Shown in pieces: positions 24,487 to 34,729 of a stretch of 62,550 nt of DNA. Numbering within the stretch: position 1 is the stretch's first letter; each line of letters opens with the position of its first letter. Both the position numbers and the translations under genes were made by a program. The DNA comes from an uncultured Moraxella sp. (GTDB lineage: Bacteria; Pseudomonadota; Gammaproteobacteria; Pseudomonadales; Moraxellaceae). The notes under the pieces are model-generated. The model was not told where the DNA came from. It ran no database searches and saw only the letters and a program-made list of their open reading frames with translations. The stretch lies in assembly GCF_945873075.1 (NCBI RefSeq), contig NZ_CAMCBS010000012.1, positions 1-62,550 of the forward strand, written 5' to 3'.

Positions 24487-25577
24487 AATCTTGGCTACTA
24501 CCCCGATATGTGATCCGCTCAGCATTCTTGGCGATGGCAGGTGCGGTGCTTGGCTTGTGGCTGTTGCAGGGGTTATTTGCGTATTTGGCTGAGCTACAAG
24601 ACATCAACGACACCTATACGCTTGGCGATGCGCTGCGCTATATTGTTTATCGTTCACCGTATTTTTTGGTGCAGTTTATGCCGACAGGGACACTGCTTGG
24701 CGCTGTCATCGGACTTGGACTGCTTGCCAATCATAGCGAGCTGATCGTCATGCGAGCAGCGGGGCTGAGCCTGTATCGCATCATCGGCTGGGTGATGATA
24801 CCGGCGACTTTATTTGTCATGCTGTCACTTGGGGTGAATCAGTTTATTTTGCCATCGGCAAACTATCAAGCCAGCGCCATCAAATATGATACCAAGCGTG
24901 ATAAGCTCATCACCATCAATGGCTACTGGTCGGTGTCCAATCATGATAATACTCAAGATGTGGTGTATATCAACTATGCTGACAGCGATGGTAAGCTTGG
25001 CGGTGTCAAACGCTATCAGCTGATCGATGGTAATCTAAGTGCCGTCACCCAAGCCCAAGATGGTATCTATCAGCCCCAAAACACTCAAGGTGGACGCTAC
25101 ACATGGCAGCTCAATAACATCAATCAGCTATCCATCACCCCCCAAGGCGTCAAGCGTGAAGTCGTGCCACATGAGAGACTCTCACTACCGCTAGCACCTG
25201 CAGATATTTATCTCTTGACTCGTGAGCCAGAAGAGCTGTCGCTCACCGATTTGTACGCACATCGGCAGCTGATGAATGCCCAAGCTACTCGCTCGCTCAA
25301 GCATGAAGTGGCGTTTTGGCAAAAGCTGTTTTCGCCATTTTCGGTGCTGTCGTTGGTGCTTGTGGCATCATCATTTGTTTTTGGCTCGTTGCGTTCGCAA
25401 GGCTTGGGGCTGCGTATCGTCTTGGCGCTCTTGACGGGCTTATTATTTAGCTATTTGACTGACCTTGTGGGCTTTGTGGCATTGGCTACAGGATTATCGC
25501 CGATGCTGATGGCGATTGTGCCGATTGTGCTGAGCACCTTAGCGGGGATGTATTTATTAAACAAAAAATCCAATTAG
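24483..25577 (+). CDS. lptG: LPS export permease LptG
   Basis: The 364-residue partner of LptF has the same architecture: LPRYVIRSAFLAM start, three helices with FMPTGTLLGAVIGLGLLANHSELIVMR (including the coupling region to LptB), a periplasmic beta-jellyroll (about 125-265), and three C-terminal helices ending in MYLLNKK. It starts inside the lptF stop (ATGA) and ends at a strong terminator. lptB and the other lpt genes are not in this window. Confidence 0.9.
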   Translation: MKSWLLPRYVIRSAFLAMAGAVLGLWLLQGLFAYLAELQDINDTYTLGDALRYIVYRSPYFLVQFMPTGTLLGAVIGLGLLANHSELIVMRAAGLSLYRIIGWVMIPATLFVMLSLGVNQFILPSANYQASAIKYDTKRDKLITINGYWSVSNHDNTQDVVYINYADSDGKLGGVKRYQLIDGNLSAVTQAQDGIYQPQNTQGGRYTWQLNNINQLSITPQGVKREVVPHERLSLPLAPADIYLLTREPEELSLTDLYAHRQLMNAQATRSLKHEVAFWQKLFSPFSVLSLVLVASSFVFGSLRSQGLGLRIVLALLTGLLFSYLTDLVGFVALATGLSPMLMAIVPIVLSTLAGMYLLNKKSN

Positions 25578-25590
25578 CCAGCACAAACCC

Positions 25591-25623
25591 AAAAAAAGCA
25601 ATCTATCACAGATTGCTTTTTTT
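25591..25623. terminator. Bidirectional terminator, lptG
   Basis: The stem AAAAAAGCAATCT and AGATTGCTTTTTT has a 5-base loop. It lies between convergent lptG and the DUF1615 gene, with A and T runs on both sides. Confidence 0.85.
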
Positions 25624-25659
25624 AGGCACGAATTTTGGCTTTGTTAGCAGCCAAATCAA

Positions 25660-26841
25660 TTAGCCTTTGACCAGCTTTAGGCGTTTGGCGGTCGCCATAC
25701 AGGTTTGATAACGCCCATCAACTCGAGTGGCGAACCAATTGGTATTGTAGTCTTTACTAAGCTTAGGCCCTGAGATGACCACCTGTGGCATGATGGCATA
25801 GCTTGGTTTTTTGCCGTATTTTTGTTGGAATAAGTCGCTGACCGCTAGATAAGTCTTGGTCTGCTCAAAGTCCTTACTTTTTTCTTTACGCAAATCAGCT
25901 CGGATTTGGCGTTCGTTCAGCGGTGTGGGGGCATTGGCAAGTAGCTTGACGACGGCAAGTTCGGTGGATGATTTTTTGCTGATGGGGTCGCCATCTTTGT
26001 ACAACAGCAAATCACCATCGATATCAAGCTTTGTGCCATTTAATGAGCTGACCCGCTGCTGAAAGGCGGCATTGCGACTGGAATACATCCCAGAGTTATA
26101 GTCGGCAAAGCGATACAAGGGCTTATCATAATCAGCCTGATACACCATCAAGCGATGGATGCCATAATACAGCCCGCCAAACTGCGTGTACAAATCACTG
26201 CGTAGCTCTCTATCGCTCATATTGGTACGGCGATGTTCACGGGCATAATCGATGTGCACCTGCATTGAGCCGAGTGTGGTGACAGGATTGATACGCTCAT
26301 CGATGCCTTGACCGGATAGCTTGGTGATATTGGCGATGCCTGATACTTTATAAGTCTTTGTAAAATAATCAAAAATATCTCGGTACAGCTCATCCAGCTC
26401 TTTTTCGTTTTTGACTGCTTTGATTTGTTTGATGAAATTGTCTTGTTTGGTTGGGCGAGTCTCTAGCATATTGCGAAACACACCTGCCAAATTTTTACCA
26501 AGCTTATCTTCAAGCTTCTCATCGATGGCTTTTAGGGCGGCGTTGCCAAGATTTGCCACGCTTGGATTGGCATGAAAATTGGACTCTTGGTCAATGATGG
26601 CGATGGTCGTGCAGATGTTTTGGGTATTTTTGACCAATTTGAGCTCATCATAGACACGAGCGATGTCCGCCGCCCAGCTTTTGGTGTTTTTGACTCGGCT
26701 TGGGATGAGTTTGGCGATTTCTTGATCGGATAAGGTGGGCGTGCTTTGGGTTGTTTTTTCGACCAAATCACAGCCGCTCAGTGAAGCCATCACCAATAGC
26801 GGTAGGCTGAGTGTAAGAACATGGGTCAAAGGTTTGGTCAT
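25660..26841 (-). CDS. DUF1615 lipoprotein, YaiW-like
   Basis: The 393-residue protein has a lipoprotein signal peptide with lipobox LSGC (C24). A soluble domain recognisable as DUF1615 follows, with CTTIAIIDQESNFHANPSVANLG, TTLGSMQVHIDYA and FADYNSGMYSSRNAAFQQRV. The QES and SGMYSSRN stretches recall lysozyme-like transglycosylase folds, though activity is unproven. E. coli YaiW is an outer-membrane lipoprotein of the same domain family linked to peptide uptake. It is transcribed alone on the minus strand. Confidence 0.75.
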   Translation of the reverse strand: MTKPLTHVLTLSLPLLVMASLSGCDLVEKTTQSTPTLSDQEIAKLIPSRVKNTKSWAADIARVYDELKLVKNTQNICTTIAIIDQESNFHANPSVANLGNAALKAIDEKLEDKLGKNLAGVFRNMLETRPTKQDNFIKQIKAVKNEKELDELYRDIFDYFTKTYKVSGIANITKLSGQGIDERINPVTTLGSMQVHIDYAREHRRTNMSDRELRSDLYTQFGGLYYGIHRLMVYQADYDKPLYRFADYNSGMYSSRNAAFQQRVSSLNGTKLDIDGDLLLYKDGDPISKKSSTELAVVKLLANAPTPLNERQIRADLRKEKSKDFEQTKTYLAVSDLFQQKYGKKPSYAIMPQVVISGPKLSKDYNTNWFATRVDGRYQTCMATAKRLKLVKG

Positions 26842-26962
26842 CGGTCATCACCACGCAAAATCAGTGCTAATTGGCACAAGGTGATATATCTTAAGGGATG
26901 CAAAAAAAGCGGTCAAGACATCGGCACAAAATTTAACCAATGTGTAAGATTCTAAAGCAAAT

Positions 26963-26999
26963 ACTCAGCAGACACCTTGTTATTGGATGTCTGCTGAGT
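26963..26999. repeat. Long inverted repeat after tesB
   Basis: The 12-base perfect arms ACTCAGCAGACA and TGTCTGCTGAGT are separated by 13 bases that can pair partially. It is about 28 bases beyond the tesB stop. It has no T tract on the minus side, so it is a stable transcript-end hairpin or a Rho-dependent stop rather than a classic terminator. Confidence 0.55.
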
Positions 27000-27026
27000 C
27001 TGTTTTGACTACATGGCTACAAGTCA

Positions 27027-27983
27027 TTAGATGTCTTTGACAGGGTGTTTGCGCATCAAGCATTCTTGCTGAGTGCTAGCGACGAGATGGCCGTTTTGCC
27101 AAAACTGCCCGTGATTGAGCCCTTTGGCATGGCTTGTGGTATCGCTCCACATATCATAAAGCAAAAATTCGGTGACATCAAAGGGGCGATGAAAGTGCAT
27201 GGAATGATCGATGCTTGCCATCTGCATACCAGGCGTGGTGAGCGTCAGCCCATGACCAAGTAGCGATGTCCCTGCCAAATAATAATCCGAAATAAATGCA
27301 AGCACCGCTTGATGAATGGCGACAGGCTGCTCGCCAAGCTCATGCACACGCACCCAAAAAGCATGGCGTGGATAAGTTGGCGCAGGATTGATCGGATCTT
27401 GGGGGTGAATCGGACGCATCTCGATCGGACGCTCTCGCATGAAGCGGAGTCTGAGCGGCTCTGGCACTTTATCAACTAAGGCGTGCTTGAGCTGTTGTTC
27501 GGTCTTGAGCGTCTCTGGCGCAGGATAGCTTGGCATCCGCCCTTGGTACTCCAGCCCACCTTCCATCGGTGAAAATGACGCAATCATCGAAAAAATCACC
27601 TGCTCTTTGGTGACTTTTTGACCATCTTTATCCAGTCCTTCGACATACTGCACAGCGATGACTTCACGGGCTGATAGGCTGCGGCCATCACGCAGGCGAC
27701 GCACTTGATAAGTGATGGGTAGGCGAATATCACCGCCACGCAAAAAATAGCCATGTAGGCTATGGCAAGGCTTATCATGCGTCAAGGTGTACGCCGCTGA
27801 TAATAACGCCTGTGCCAACACTTGACCACCAAAGACGCGCGGCCCAACAAAATCAATGCTATCACCCACAAAAGTATCATCGCCTTCTTGGCGTAGCTTG
27901 AGCACTTCTAGCAGTGCATCAATGCCAGTTTCAGGTAGGGAGACATCGTTGAGATAGTTTTCATAAGCAGTTTTGGCAGCCAT
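27027..27983 (-). CDS. tesB: Acyl-CoA thioesterase II TesB
   Basis: The 318-residue double-hotdog thioesterase hydrolyses medium- and long-chain acyl-CoA. Its first hotdog includes FGGQVLAQALLSAAYTL and HSLHGYFLRGGD; the second includes ASIDHSMHFHRPFDVTEFLLYDM, which carries the catalytic aspartate, and ends with LVASTQQECLMR. The start at 27983 (MAAKTAYENYL) has AAAGGAT about 8 bases upstream; the upstream extension in frame has no ribosome site. It is divergent from plsB. Confidence 0.9.
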   Translation of the reverse strand: MAAKTAYENYLNDVSLPETGIDALLEVLKLRQEGDDTFVGDSIDFVGPRVFGGQVLAQALLSAAYTLTHDKPCHSLHGYFLRGGDIRLPITYQVRRLRDGRSLSAREVIAVQYVEGLDKDGQKVTKEQVIFSMIASFSPMEGGLEYQGRMPSYPAPETLKTEQQLKHALVDKVPEPLRLRFMRERPIEMRPIHPQDPINPAPTYPRHAFWVRVHELGEQPVAIHQAVLAFISDYYLAGTSLLGHGLTLTTPGMQMASIDHSMHFHRPFDVTEFLLYDMWSDTTSHAKGLNHGQFWQNGHLVASTQQECLMRKHPVKDI

Positions 27984-28200
27984 GACATATCCTTTATACG
28001 AAATAAAAATCAACACAAATCAAAATTTAGCAAAAAGTATAGCATTTTTTGACCCAAAATCAGCCAAAAAACACAAAAAAATGTTAGAATGAAAAGTCAT
28101 TTTGGGACAAAGCTGTATCCACAGTTATCGTGCTTTGACTGTCAGCATCCCTAGCAGATTCATCGGATCTATTTATTGCACAGTTTTTGGTGACTTTTTT

Positions 28201-30762
28201 ATGTTCAAATTGCCTAATTGGTTGTCGTCGAAGTCATCGACGGCTGATAAGCCTGCCGTAAGCAAAGCGCCCACTAACCAAACGCCAAGCTCCTATCGTC
28301 AGCTATCGGCAAAGGGGCTGTCGTTGGCGGTCAAGCCAACCTTGATTGGCGAAGTGCCGCAGCTTGACCCAAGTATCCCAACCTTTTATGTACTGCGTGC
28401 TTATTCTCGCTCAAATAGCTTGCTTGTGGGTATGCAGACCGATGAGCTTGGCTTGCCATCGGCACTGGCTGAAGTGCGTGCTGATGGGGTGCATGAGACA
28501 TCGGCGATGATTTTTTTGAAAGACCGTCGTTCTGATGGCACACGCCAAACGAGCGTGCCACGCCTTGAGCGACTCATTAGCGCCTGTCTTGACAATCCTG
28601 AGCTGAAGATTCAGCTGGTGCCTGTCACTGTACTGTGGGGGCGTGCGCCTGACAAGGAAGAATCGCTGTTTCGCCTGATGATGGCGGATGAGTGGGAATC
28701 ACCGTCTAAGGCAAAACAGCTGTTCAATATCGGCGTGATGGGGCGTGATACCTTTGTGCGATTTAGCGAGCCCAAGGATTTGCAGTCACTTATCCATGAT
28801 GCCAAAGCAGGCGTGGGCGATGATTTGACCACGACCATCGCCATGCGCCTCAAGGGCTATCTAGACAAACAACGCACGAGCATCATCGGGCCTGACTTAT
28901 CGGATAAGCGCAATATCGCCGGCACGATTTTGTCATCGCCTGTGGTGACTGCCGCTATCGAAAAGCACGCTACCGAGACTGGCAAATCCATCGCCGCTGC
29001 CAAAGCAGAAGCTCAAGGCTATCTTGGCGAAATCACGAGCGACTATTCGCATTCGGTGGTGAGATTTTTTGACCATTTCTTAACTTGGCTATGGACACGC
29101 CTGTATGATGGTGTCGAAGTGCGTCACTTTGAGCGAGTGCGTGCGCTTGCACCTGATTTTCAGATTGTCTATGTGCCGTGTCATCGTAGCCATATTGATT
29201 ATCTATTATTGTCTTATGTGATTTATAAGCGTGGCTTGCGTATTCCCCATGTCGCCGCGGGTGAGAATCTCAATATCCCTGTGCTTGGTGAGCTGCTGCG
29301 TAGTGGTGGTGCGTTCTTTATGCGTCGTAGCTTTAAGGGCAATGCTTTGTACAGCACGGTGTTCAAAGAATATGTGCACAGCTTGATGCAGCGCCAAGCG
29401 CCGATTGAGTACTTTATCGAAGGGGGGCGTTCTCGCTCGGGTCGTCTGCTACCGCCGAAGCTTGGGATGCTGGCGATGACGGTTAATAGCCATTTGCGTG
29501 AGCCTGCCAAGCCTGTGGTCTTTATCCCGACTTATATCAGCTATGAGCGCATCATGGAAGGGGCGACTTATGTCGGTGAGCTCAAAGGCAAGCCAAAAGA
29601 AAGCGAGAACTTATTAGGCCTGCTAAAAACTGCTCGCAAGATTGAGCGAATTTTTGGTACGGTGCATTTGGCATTTGGCGAGCCGCTGTATCTTAATGAT
29701 TTTATGGCAAAATTTGATGTCATAGCCCAAGATGACAGTGTGGATAACGCCACCAAGACCCATGCTATGGTGCAGAATCTTGGCGTCAAAGTGATGCAAA
29801 ACATCAACAAAGCCGCTGTGGTCAATCCTGTGTCACTGCTTGCGCTCGTGCTACTATCCACCCCAAATGCCGCCCTTGATGAAGCGCAGTGCCTTGAGCA
29901 GATTAAGCTGTATCAGCACATCGCTCAAGCATTGCCTTATGATGCCGACACCTATGTCACGGATATGACACCAAAGCAAATCCTAGACTATGGCATCAAG
30001 CTAAAACTCATCGAACGCACACCGCATATCCTAGGCGATATGATTCGTGTGGCGGATAAGCAAGCTCCACTACTGAGTTATTTTAGAAATAATATCTTGC
30101 ACGTGTTTATCATCGCAAGCTTCTTGGCGGCATTGGTACAGCGTAATGGTCGTATCTATCGTGAGAAGCTTGAGAGCATCACCGAGCTGTTGTATCCATT
30201 TTTACAAAGTGAATTATTCCTAAAAACTGCCCTACGCAACATCGCCACTCAAGCCGAGCGTGTGCTAAACCTACTCATCGAGCGTGGTGTCATCGTCGAT
30301 CTGGGTGATGGTGTGGTCGGTAGCCCCGAAGGGAACTCTGAAGCCTATCAACAGCTGATGGTACTAGCAAGCCCAGCCCAGCAAAGCCTTGAGCGGTATT
30401 TTATGGCGCTGACACTGCTGTCTGAGCAAGGCTCAAACCGCCTAAATACCGAGCAAGTGGTCAATCTGTGCTATGTGCTCGGTCAGCGTGTGTCGGTGCT
30501 ACACGCTGATGATCTGCCAGATATGTTTGATAAGGCGCTGTTTACAAGCTTTATGGATACGCTGGTGCGTGTCGGCTATGTCACCATCGATGATAAGACA
30601 GCGCTGCTGACTTTCGATGAGCGTATCGACAAGATCGCTGAGCACGCCAAATTCGTCCTACATCCTGATATGATGCAGCTACTACGCCATACCGCAAGCC
30701 TAAGCCATGATGAAATCACCCTTGCGATGCAAGAGATGGGCAAGAAGAAGCGGTGGCGGTAG
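28201..30762 (+). CDS. plsB: Glycerol-3-phosphate acyltransferase PlsB
   Basis: The 853-residue inner-membrane enzyme performs the first acylation of phospholipid synthesis. Four acyltransferase blocks are visible: block I CHRSHIDYLLL (H328, D333), block II GGAFFMRRSFKGNALY, block III YFIEGGRSRSGRLLPPK and block IV VVFIPTYISYERIMEG. A PlsB-type N-terminal domain and an alpha-helical C-terminal domain complete the usual length. The ATG at 28201 (MFKLPNW) is chosen over an upstream TTG. It is the last gene before the capsule locus and has no visible terminator, so read-through into the capsule operon is possible. Confidence 0.93.
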   Translation: MFKLPNWLSSKSSTADKPAVSKAPTNQTPSSYRQLSAKGLSLAVKPTLIGEVPQLDPSIPTFYVLRAYSRSNSLLVGMQTDELGLPSALAEVRADGVHETSAMIFLKDRRSDGTRQTSVPRLERLISACLDNPELKIQLVPVTVLWGRAPDKEESLFRLMMADEWESPSKAKQLFNIGVMGRDTFVRFSEPKDLQSLIHDAKAGVGDDLTTTIAMRLKGYLDKQRTSIIGPDLSDKRNIAGTILSSPVVTAAIEKHATETGKSIAAAKAEAQGYLGEITSDYSHSVVRFFDHFLTWLWTRLYDGVEVRHFERVRALAPDFQIVYVPCHRSHIDYLLLSYVIYKRGLRIPHVAAGENLNIPVLGELLRSGGAFFMRRSFKGNALYSTVFKEYVHSLMQRQAPIEYFIEGGRSRSGRLLPPKLGMLAMTVNSHLREPAKPVVFIPTYISYERIMEGATYVGELKGKPKESENLLGLLKTARKIERIFGTVHLAFGEPLYLNDFMAKFDVIAQDDSVDNATKTHAMVQNLGVKVMQNINKAAVVNPVSLLALVLLSTPNAALDEAQCLEQIKLYQHIAQALPYDADTYVTDMTPKQILDYGIKLKLIERTPHILGDMIRVADKQAPLLSYFRNNILHVFIIASFLAALVQRNGRIYREKLESITELLYPFLQSELFLKTALRNIATQAERVLNLLIERGVIVDLGDGVVGSPEGNSEAYQQLMVLASPAQQSLERYFMALTLLSEQGSNRLNTEQVVNLCYVLGQRVSVLHADDLPDMFDKALFTSFMDTLVRVGYVTIDDKTALLTFDERIDKIAEHAKFVLHPDMMQLLRHTASLSHDEITLAMQEMGKKKRWR

Positions 30763-30818
30763 GGGCGTTATTTAATACATTTTCGATACAATACTAGTAA
30801 CCTTTGTAAATTTAATAT

Positions 30819-30827
30819 TGCTATAAT
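30819..30827 (+). promoter_or_regulatory. Extended -10 promoter of capsule operon
   Basis: TGCTATAAT is an exact extended -10 element (TG-N-TATAAT) 29 bases upstream of the ctrA ATG in a very AT-rich spacer. No good -35 element is present at 16-18 bases, as expected for extended -10 promoters. Transcription would begin near 30834. Confidence 0.6.
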
Positions 30828-30856
30828 GCAAGTAAATAAGTAATAGTGTGCGCTCT

Positions 30857-32089
30857 ATGCAAAATATACATGACAATATTCAAAAATACAAGAAATCAGC
30901 CAAATGGGTGGGCGGATTATGTTTCGTGCTGACGTTGTCAGGCTGTCAAGCAATCAGTAATTGGCAGCCCAATTCTGGGCCAACACGCGGTCAAATTAGC
31001 AAAAATCCCAATGCCATACTAGTACCTGCATCCAATACACAGGATGACAACTATGGGTTGTTGGTGATTGATATTGACTCTCAGGTTGCTGGCAGATCAA
31101 AAAATTTGACACCTACTTTGATGTTTTCTAATTATTTTGCCAATGCACAAACTACCGCAAATCGCATATCGTCTGGCGATGTCGTAGATGTGACTATTTG
31201 GGAGGCGCCACCTGCTCTATTATTTGGTACAGCAAGTGATCTGAATGGTTTTTCTGGCACTAAGGAAACTAAATTACCCGAGCAGATGGTTGATAAATCT
31301 GGCTACATCAGTGTTCCATTTGTTGGCAAATTAAATGTACTTGGCAAGACGCCGCAACAAGTGCAGGATATGATTATTTCAGGCTTGCACAAAAAAGCAA
31401 ATCAGCCAAGCGCTATTGTACGTATTACCAAGAATAATTCAGCCGATATTACTGTGATTGGCGAAGTTAATAACAGCACCAGAATGCCATTGACAGGCAA
31501 GGGAGAGAGAATCCTTGATGCTATTGCAGCGGCAGGTGGCGCAAAGCAACCTGCGGAACGTGTAAGCGTACAGTTGACTCGTGGTGGCCAAGCAAAAGAA
31601 ATGTTATTGTCTGACATTATTAATGACACACGACAAAATATTCGCTTGCAGCAAGGCGATGTAATTTCGGTCAAGTACAAAACCAATAGTTATATGGTCA
31701 TGGGCGCAGCTACAAAAAATGACGAGATTGATTTTGAAGCGAGCGGAATATCATTGATGCAAGCACTGGCTCGTGCTGGTGGATTGAATGATAGTCGTGC
31801 CGACGCCCAAGGTGTTTTTGTTTTTCGTTATGAAAATCCAGCGGTATTAACTGCAGAGCAAATGCAAAGCGTGCCAATGCAGTTCCATAACAGAGCTGTT
31901 CCGGTGGTTTATCGTTTGAATTTAAAAGATCCGTTGAATTATATCATTGCCCGAGATTTTGAGATTCGCAATCAAGATGTGATTTATGTGTCTAATGCAC
32001 CTGCTGTTGAATTTAGCAAGTTTTTGGGCATGGTTAGCCAAAGCGTTTATTCCATCGTCAATATTCGCGATATTGCAAACATTAACTAG
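30857..32089 (+). CDS. ctrA: Capsule export outer-membrane lipoprotein CtrA
   Basis: The 410-residue Wza/KpsD/BexD/CtrA-type protein forms the outer-membrane channel of ABC-dependent capsule export. The signal peptide ends in the lipobox LSGC (C29). The mature N-terminus has NSGPTRGQI, like other CtrA/BexD proteins. The polysaccharide-export domain follows (ISSGDVVDVTIWEAPPALLFG), then SLBB-type repeats (VTVIGEVNNSTRMPLTG and the YMVMGAATKNDEIDF region), and a C-terminal amphipathic segment. I chose ATG at 30857 over the in-frame GTG three codons earlier. It is the first of 13 same-strand genes. Confidence 0.88.
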   Translation: MQNIHDNIQKYKKSAKWVGGLCFVLTLSGCQAISNWQPNSGPTRGQISKNPNAILVPASNTQDDNYGLLVIDIDSQVAGRSKNLTPTLMFSNYFANAQTTANRISSGDVVDVTIWEAPPALLFGTASDLNGFSGTKETKLPEQMVDKSGYISVPFVGKLNVLGKTPQQVQDMIISGLHKKANQPSAIVRITKNNSADITVIGEVNNSTRMPLTGKGERILDAIAAAGGAKQPAERVSVQLTRGGQAKEMLLSDIINDTRQNIRLQQGDVISVKYKTNSYMVMGAATKNDEIDFEASGISLMQALARAGGLNDSRADAQGVFVFRYENPAVLTAEQMQSVPMQFHNRAVPVVYRLNLKDPLNYIIARDFEIRNQDVIYVSNAPAVEFSKFLGMVSQSVYSIVNIRDIANIN

Positions 32090-32095
32090 GAATTG

Positions 32096-33217
32096 ATGAC
32101 AGTGTATAAAAACGACAAGAAAAGCTTTCTTAGAAGACAAGATCCATTGTTTTGGCTGTGCGTAGTTCTGCCAACCATTCTGCTGGCGGTTTATTATGGG
32201 TTTTTTGCTTCAAATCAGTACATATCAGAGTCAAAGTTTGTTATTAGAAGCCCTAATAAACAATCAACTTCTGGACTAAGCGTGATGTTGCAAAATATTG
32301 GTTTTAACGCATCATCGGATGACAGTTACTTGGTGCGAGATTATATGACATCTCGCGATGCGGTGACGAATCTAAATAATGATTTGCAAATCAAGGCCAA
32401 CTACTCGAATGAATCAATCGATCCTTTTAGTCGTTTTGGTACCTTTTTTCAAAGCCCAACAGATGAAAATTTTTACAAATATTTTAATAGCAAAGTAAAA
32501 ATTGTTTACGACCCAGCATCTTCGATTTCTCAGTTGCAGGTGCAGGCATTTAGCGCTGAAGAAGCCCAAAAAATCAATGAGCAGCTATTAAAAATGGGCG
32601 ATGTGGTCATTAACCGCATTAATAACAATGCCAAAAATGACATTCTAAAATATTCTGCCGAAGAAGTGGAGCTTGCTAAGCAAAAATCCAGAGAGGCAGC
32701 AGATAAGCTGGCTAAGTATCGTACGGATAATAAGCTGTACAATCCTGAAGGGCAGTCAACTATCGCCTTGCAAGAGATTTCTAAGCTGCAAGATGCATTG
32801 ATCCAAGCGCAATCTCAGTTGGCACAAGCAAAGGCGCTAACGCCAGACAATCCGCAGATTCAGCCGCTTGAGCTACACATCAAGACGATTGAGAAGTCGA
32901 TTGCAGAAAAGACAGCAAAAATTACCGGTCCATCAGATGTGTCCTACAGCAATCGCTCAGTGGAATATCAAGGACTACAACTAGAGAAGCAATTGGCCGA
33001 TAAGCAGTTAGAAGCAGCCATTAGCAGCTATGAGTCTGCCAAAAGCGACTTTAATCAAAAGCAGCTTTATCTTGAACTCTTGGCAAAGCCATCGCTACCT
33101 GATGAAGCTGCTAAGCCAGAGCGCTTCAAGAATGTCTTGTCTGGTTTTGTGTTTGGCTTGTTACTTTGGGGTGTGTTAAGACTGTTTGTAGCTGGTGTGA
33201 GAGAGCATCGTGATTAG
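32096..33217 (+). CDS. ctrB: Capsule export inner-membrane protein CtrB
   Basis: The 373-residue KpsE/BexC/CtrB protein bridges the inner-membrane ABC transporter and the outer-membrane CtrA. It has an N-terminal helix (PLFWLCVVLPTILLAVYYGFF, about 17-37), the conserved ISESKFVIRSPN segment, a long periplasmic coiled coil (about 180-330; EEVELAKQKSREAADKL and QDALIQAQSQLAQAKAL) and a C-terminal helix (VLSGFVFGLLLWGVLRLFV). It begins 6 bases after ctrA and overlaps ctrC by 8 bases. Confidence 0.88.
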   Translation: MTVYKNDKKSFLRRQDPLFWLCVVLPTILLAVYYGFFASNQYISESKFVIRSPNKQSTSGLSVMLQNIGFNASSDDSYLVRDYMTSRDAVTNLNNDLQIKANYSNESIDPFSRFGTFFQSPTDENFYKYFNSKVKIVYDPASSISQLQVQAFSAEEAQKINEQLLKMGDVVINRINNNAKNDILKYSAEEVELAKQKSREAADKLAKYRTDNKLYNPEGQSTIALQEISKLQDALIQAQSQLAQAKALTPDNPQIQPLELHIKTIEKSIAEKTAKITGPSDVSYSNRSVEYQGLQLEKQLADKQLEAAISSYESAKSDFNQKQLYLELLAKPSLPDEAAKPERFKNVLSGFVFGLLLWGVLRLFVAGVREHRD

Positions 33218-34034
33218 CAACATGAATGAAAAAACATCCTATGCAAAAGAAATTGCTGAATTTTATAAATCATTAAAAATTCAGCTACGGGTGATTTATG
33301 CTCTGCTGATGCGAGAGATTATTACACGCTATGGTCGACATAATTTGGGTTTTGCTTGGTTGTTTTTGGAACCGATGCTGTTTACTATCGGTATCGCCAT
33401 CTTGTGGTCACTAATTAAGGATGTACACGGCAATGCCATTTCAATTATCCCTTTTGCAATTACGGGTTATTCAACAATCTTGTGCTGGCGCAATAGTTCG
33501 GGTAGGGTTGCAAATGCGGTAGAGGCAAATATTGGTCTTTTATACCATAAAAACGTTAAGGTGCTTGATGTTTTTTTAGCAAGAATATTTTTAGAATGTA
33601 TTGGTGCAACCATATCATTTATTGTATTAATGTCGGTGGCGATTCTATTTAATATAATTACCCTTCCTTACGATTTTTTGATTATGGTGTATGGGTGGGT
33701 ATTATTAATTTGGTTTTCTATAGCACTTGCATTAACAATGGGGTCTTTGTTCCAGATGTCAGAAGTGCTTGATAGACTTTGGCATGCTTTTACATACTTA
33801 ATGTTCCCCTTGTCAGGTACGGCATTTCTGGTTGAATGGCTACCAAAAAACTTTCAACAATTTGTATTATACATACCCACTGTACATGCAAACGAACTGA
33901 TTCGCCACGGATATTACGGTGAGTTAATTAGAGCGCAATATGATGTATCTTATTTAATTGAGTTTAATATGATGCTTACATTTGTTGGCCTGGTCTTGGT
34001 CCGCTATGTTAGCCGTAAGGTAGAAGAAAATTGA
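33210..34034 (+). CDS. ctrC: Capsule ABC transporter permease CtrC
   Basis: The 274-residue ABC-2 type permease (KpsM/BexB/CtrC) has six membrane helices. The N-terminal coupling region reads [26 protein letters not shown], followed by [16 protein letters not shown] and, late, [14 protein letters not shown] and [17 protein letters not shown]. All are family hallmarks. The GTG at 33210 overlaps the ctrB stop and has GAGAG just upstream; an ATG at 33222 is an alternative. Together with CtrD it pumps lipid-linked polysaccharide across the inner membrane. Confidence 0.88.
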   Translation: MISNMNEKTSYAKEIAEFYKSLKIQLRVIYALLMREIITRYGRHNLGFAWLFLEPMLFTIGIAILWSLIKDVHGNAISIIPFAITGYSTILCWRNSSGRVANAVEANIGLLYHKNVKVLDVFLARIFLECIGATISFIVLMSVAILFNIITLPYDFLIMVYGWVLLIWFSIALALTMGSLFQMSEVLDRLWHAFTYLMFPLSGTAFLVEWLPKNFQQFVLYIPTVHANELIRHGYYGELIRAQYDVSYLIEFNMMLTFVGLVLVRYVSRKVEEN

Positions 34035-34678
34035 TAATTTTGGAAGATGTTGTTAAGTCCTACCCTGTTAAAGGCGGCCGTAGAAATGTTTTGGATGGCA
34101 TTAATCTCAAGATTGAATATGGAGAAAAAATTGGCATTTTGGGTCGTAATGGCGCAGGTAAATCAACTTTGATTCGAGTGCTTGGCGGAGTTGAGGAGCC
34201 AACTTCTGGATCTGTACAAAGAGATATGAGTATATCTTGGCCGTTGGCTTTTAGTGGCGCTTTTCAGGGTAGCCTAACAGGTTCTGATAATGTCCGTTTT
34301 GTATGCAGGGTATATAATGCTGACTACAAAAAAGCAATGGAGCTTGTCGATTCTTTTGCAGAACTTGGTAAGTATCTATATGAACCAGTTAAGGTGTATT
34401 CCTCAGGCATGAGAGCTCGACTTGCTTTTGCGATTTCATTGGCGGTGGACTTTGACTGCTATTTGATTGATGAGGTGATCTCAGTAGGAGATGCTAGTTT
34501 TCATCGCAAGTGTGAAATAGAGTTATTTGAAAAAAGAGCGCACAAATCTATGATTATAGTATCCCATGAATTGCATAATATTAAAGAACATTGCGATAAA
34601 GTGGCTCTGTTGCATGAAGGCAAATTAACCATATATCAGGATATGGACGAGGCTTTTGCTATATATAATTCATTGTGA
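34031..34678 (+). CDS. ctrD: Capsule ABC transporter ATPase CtrD
   Basis: The 215-residue ABC ATPase (KpsT/BexA/CtrD) has Walker [17 protein letters not shown] (residues 37-52), the signature [16 protein letters not shown], Walker [16 protein letters not shown] and the switch histidine [14 protein letters not shown]. The start is a TTG overlapping the ctrC stop (TTGA); it matches the family N-terminus (MI-LE-V-KSY), so the rare start is credible and implies coupled translation. A 51-base gap follows before the serotype-specific genes. Confidence 0.9.
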   Translation: MIILEDVVKSYPVKGGRRNVLDGINLKIEYGEKIGILGRNGAGKSTLIRVLGGVEEPTSGSVQRDMSISWPLAFSGAFQGSLTGSDNVRFVCRVYNADYKKAMELVDSFAELGKYLYEPVKVYSSGMRARLAFAISLAVDFDCYLIDEVISVGDASFHRKCEIELFEKRAHKSMIIVSHELHNIKEHCDKVALLHEGKLTIYQDMDEAFAIYNSL

Positions 34679-34729
34679 CAAGATCCGCCACTTAAATTGA
34701 ATGATTTATACCAAAAACGAGGTTTAAGA

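Noticed and set aside
30755-30762. GGCGGTAG, the core of the RfaH ops element, just upstream of the capsule operon
   Set aside because: It encodes the last residues and stop of plsB, lies upstream of the predicted capsule promoter, lacks the following CGTG, and an 8-mer is expected about twice by chance in this window on both strands.
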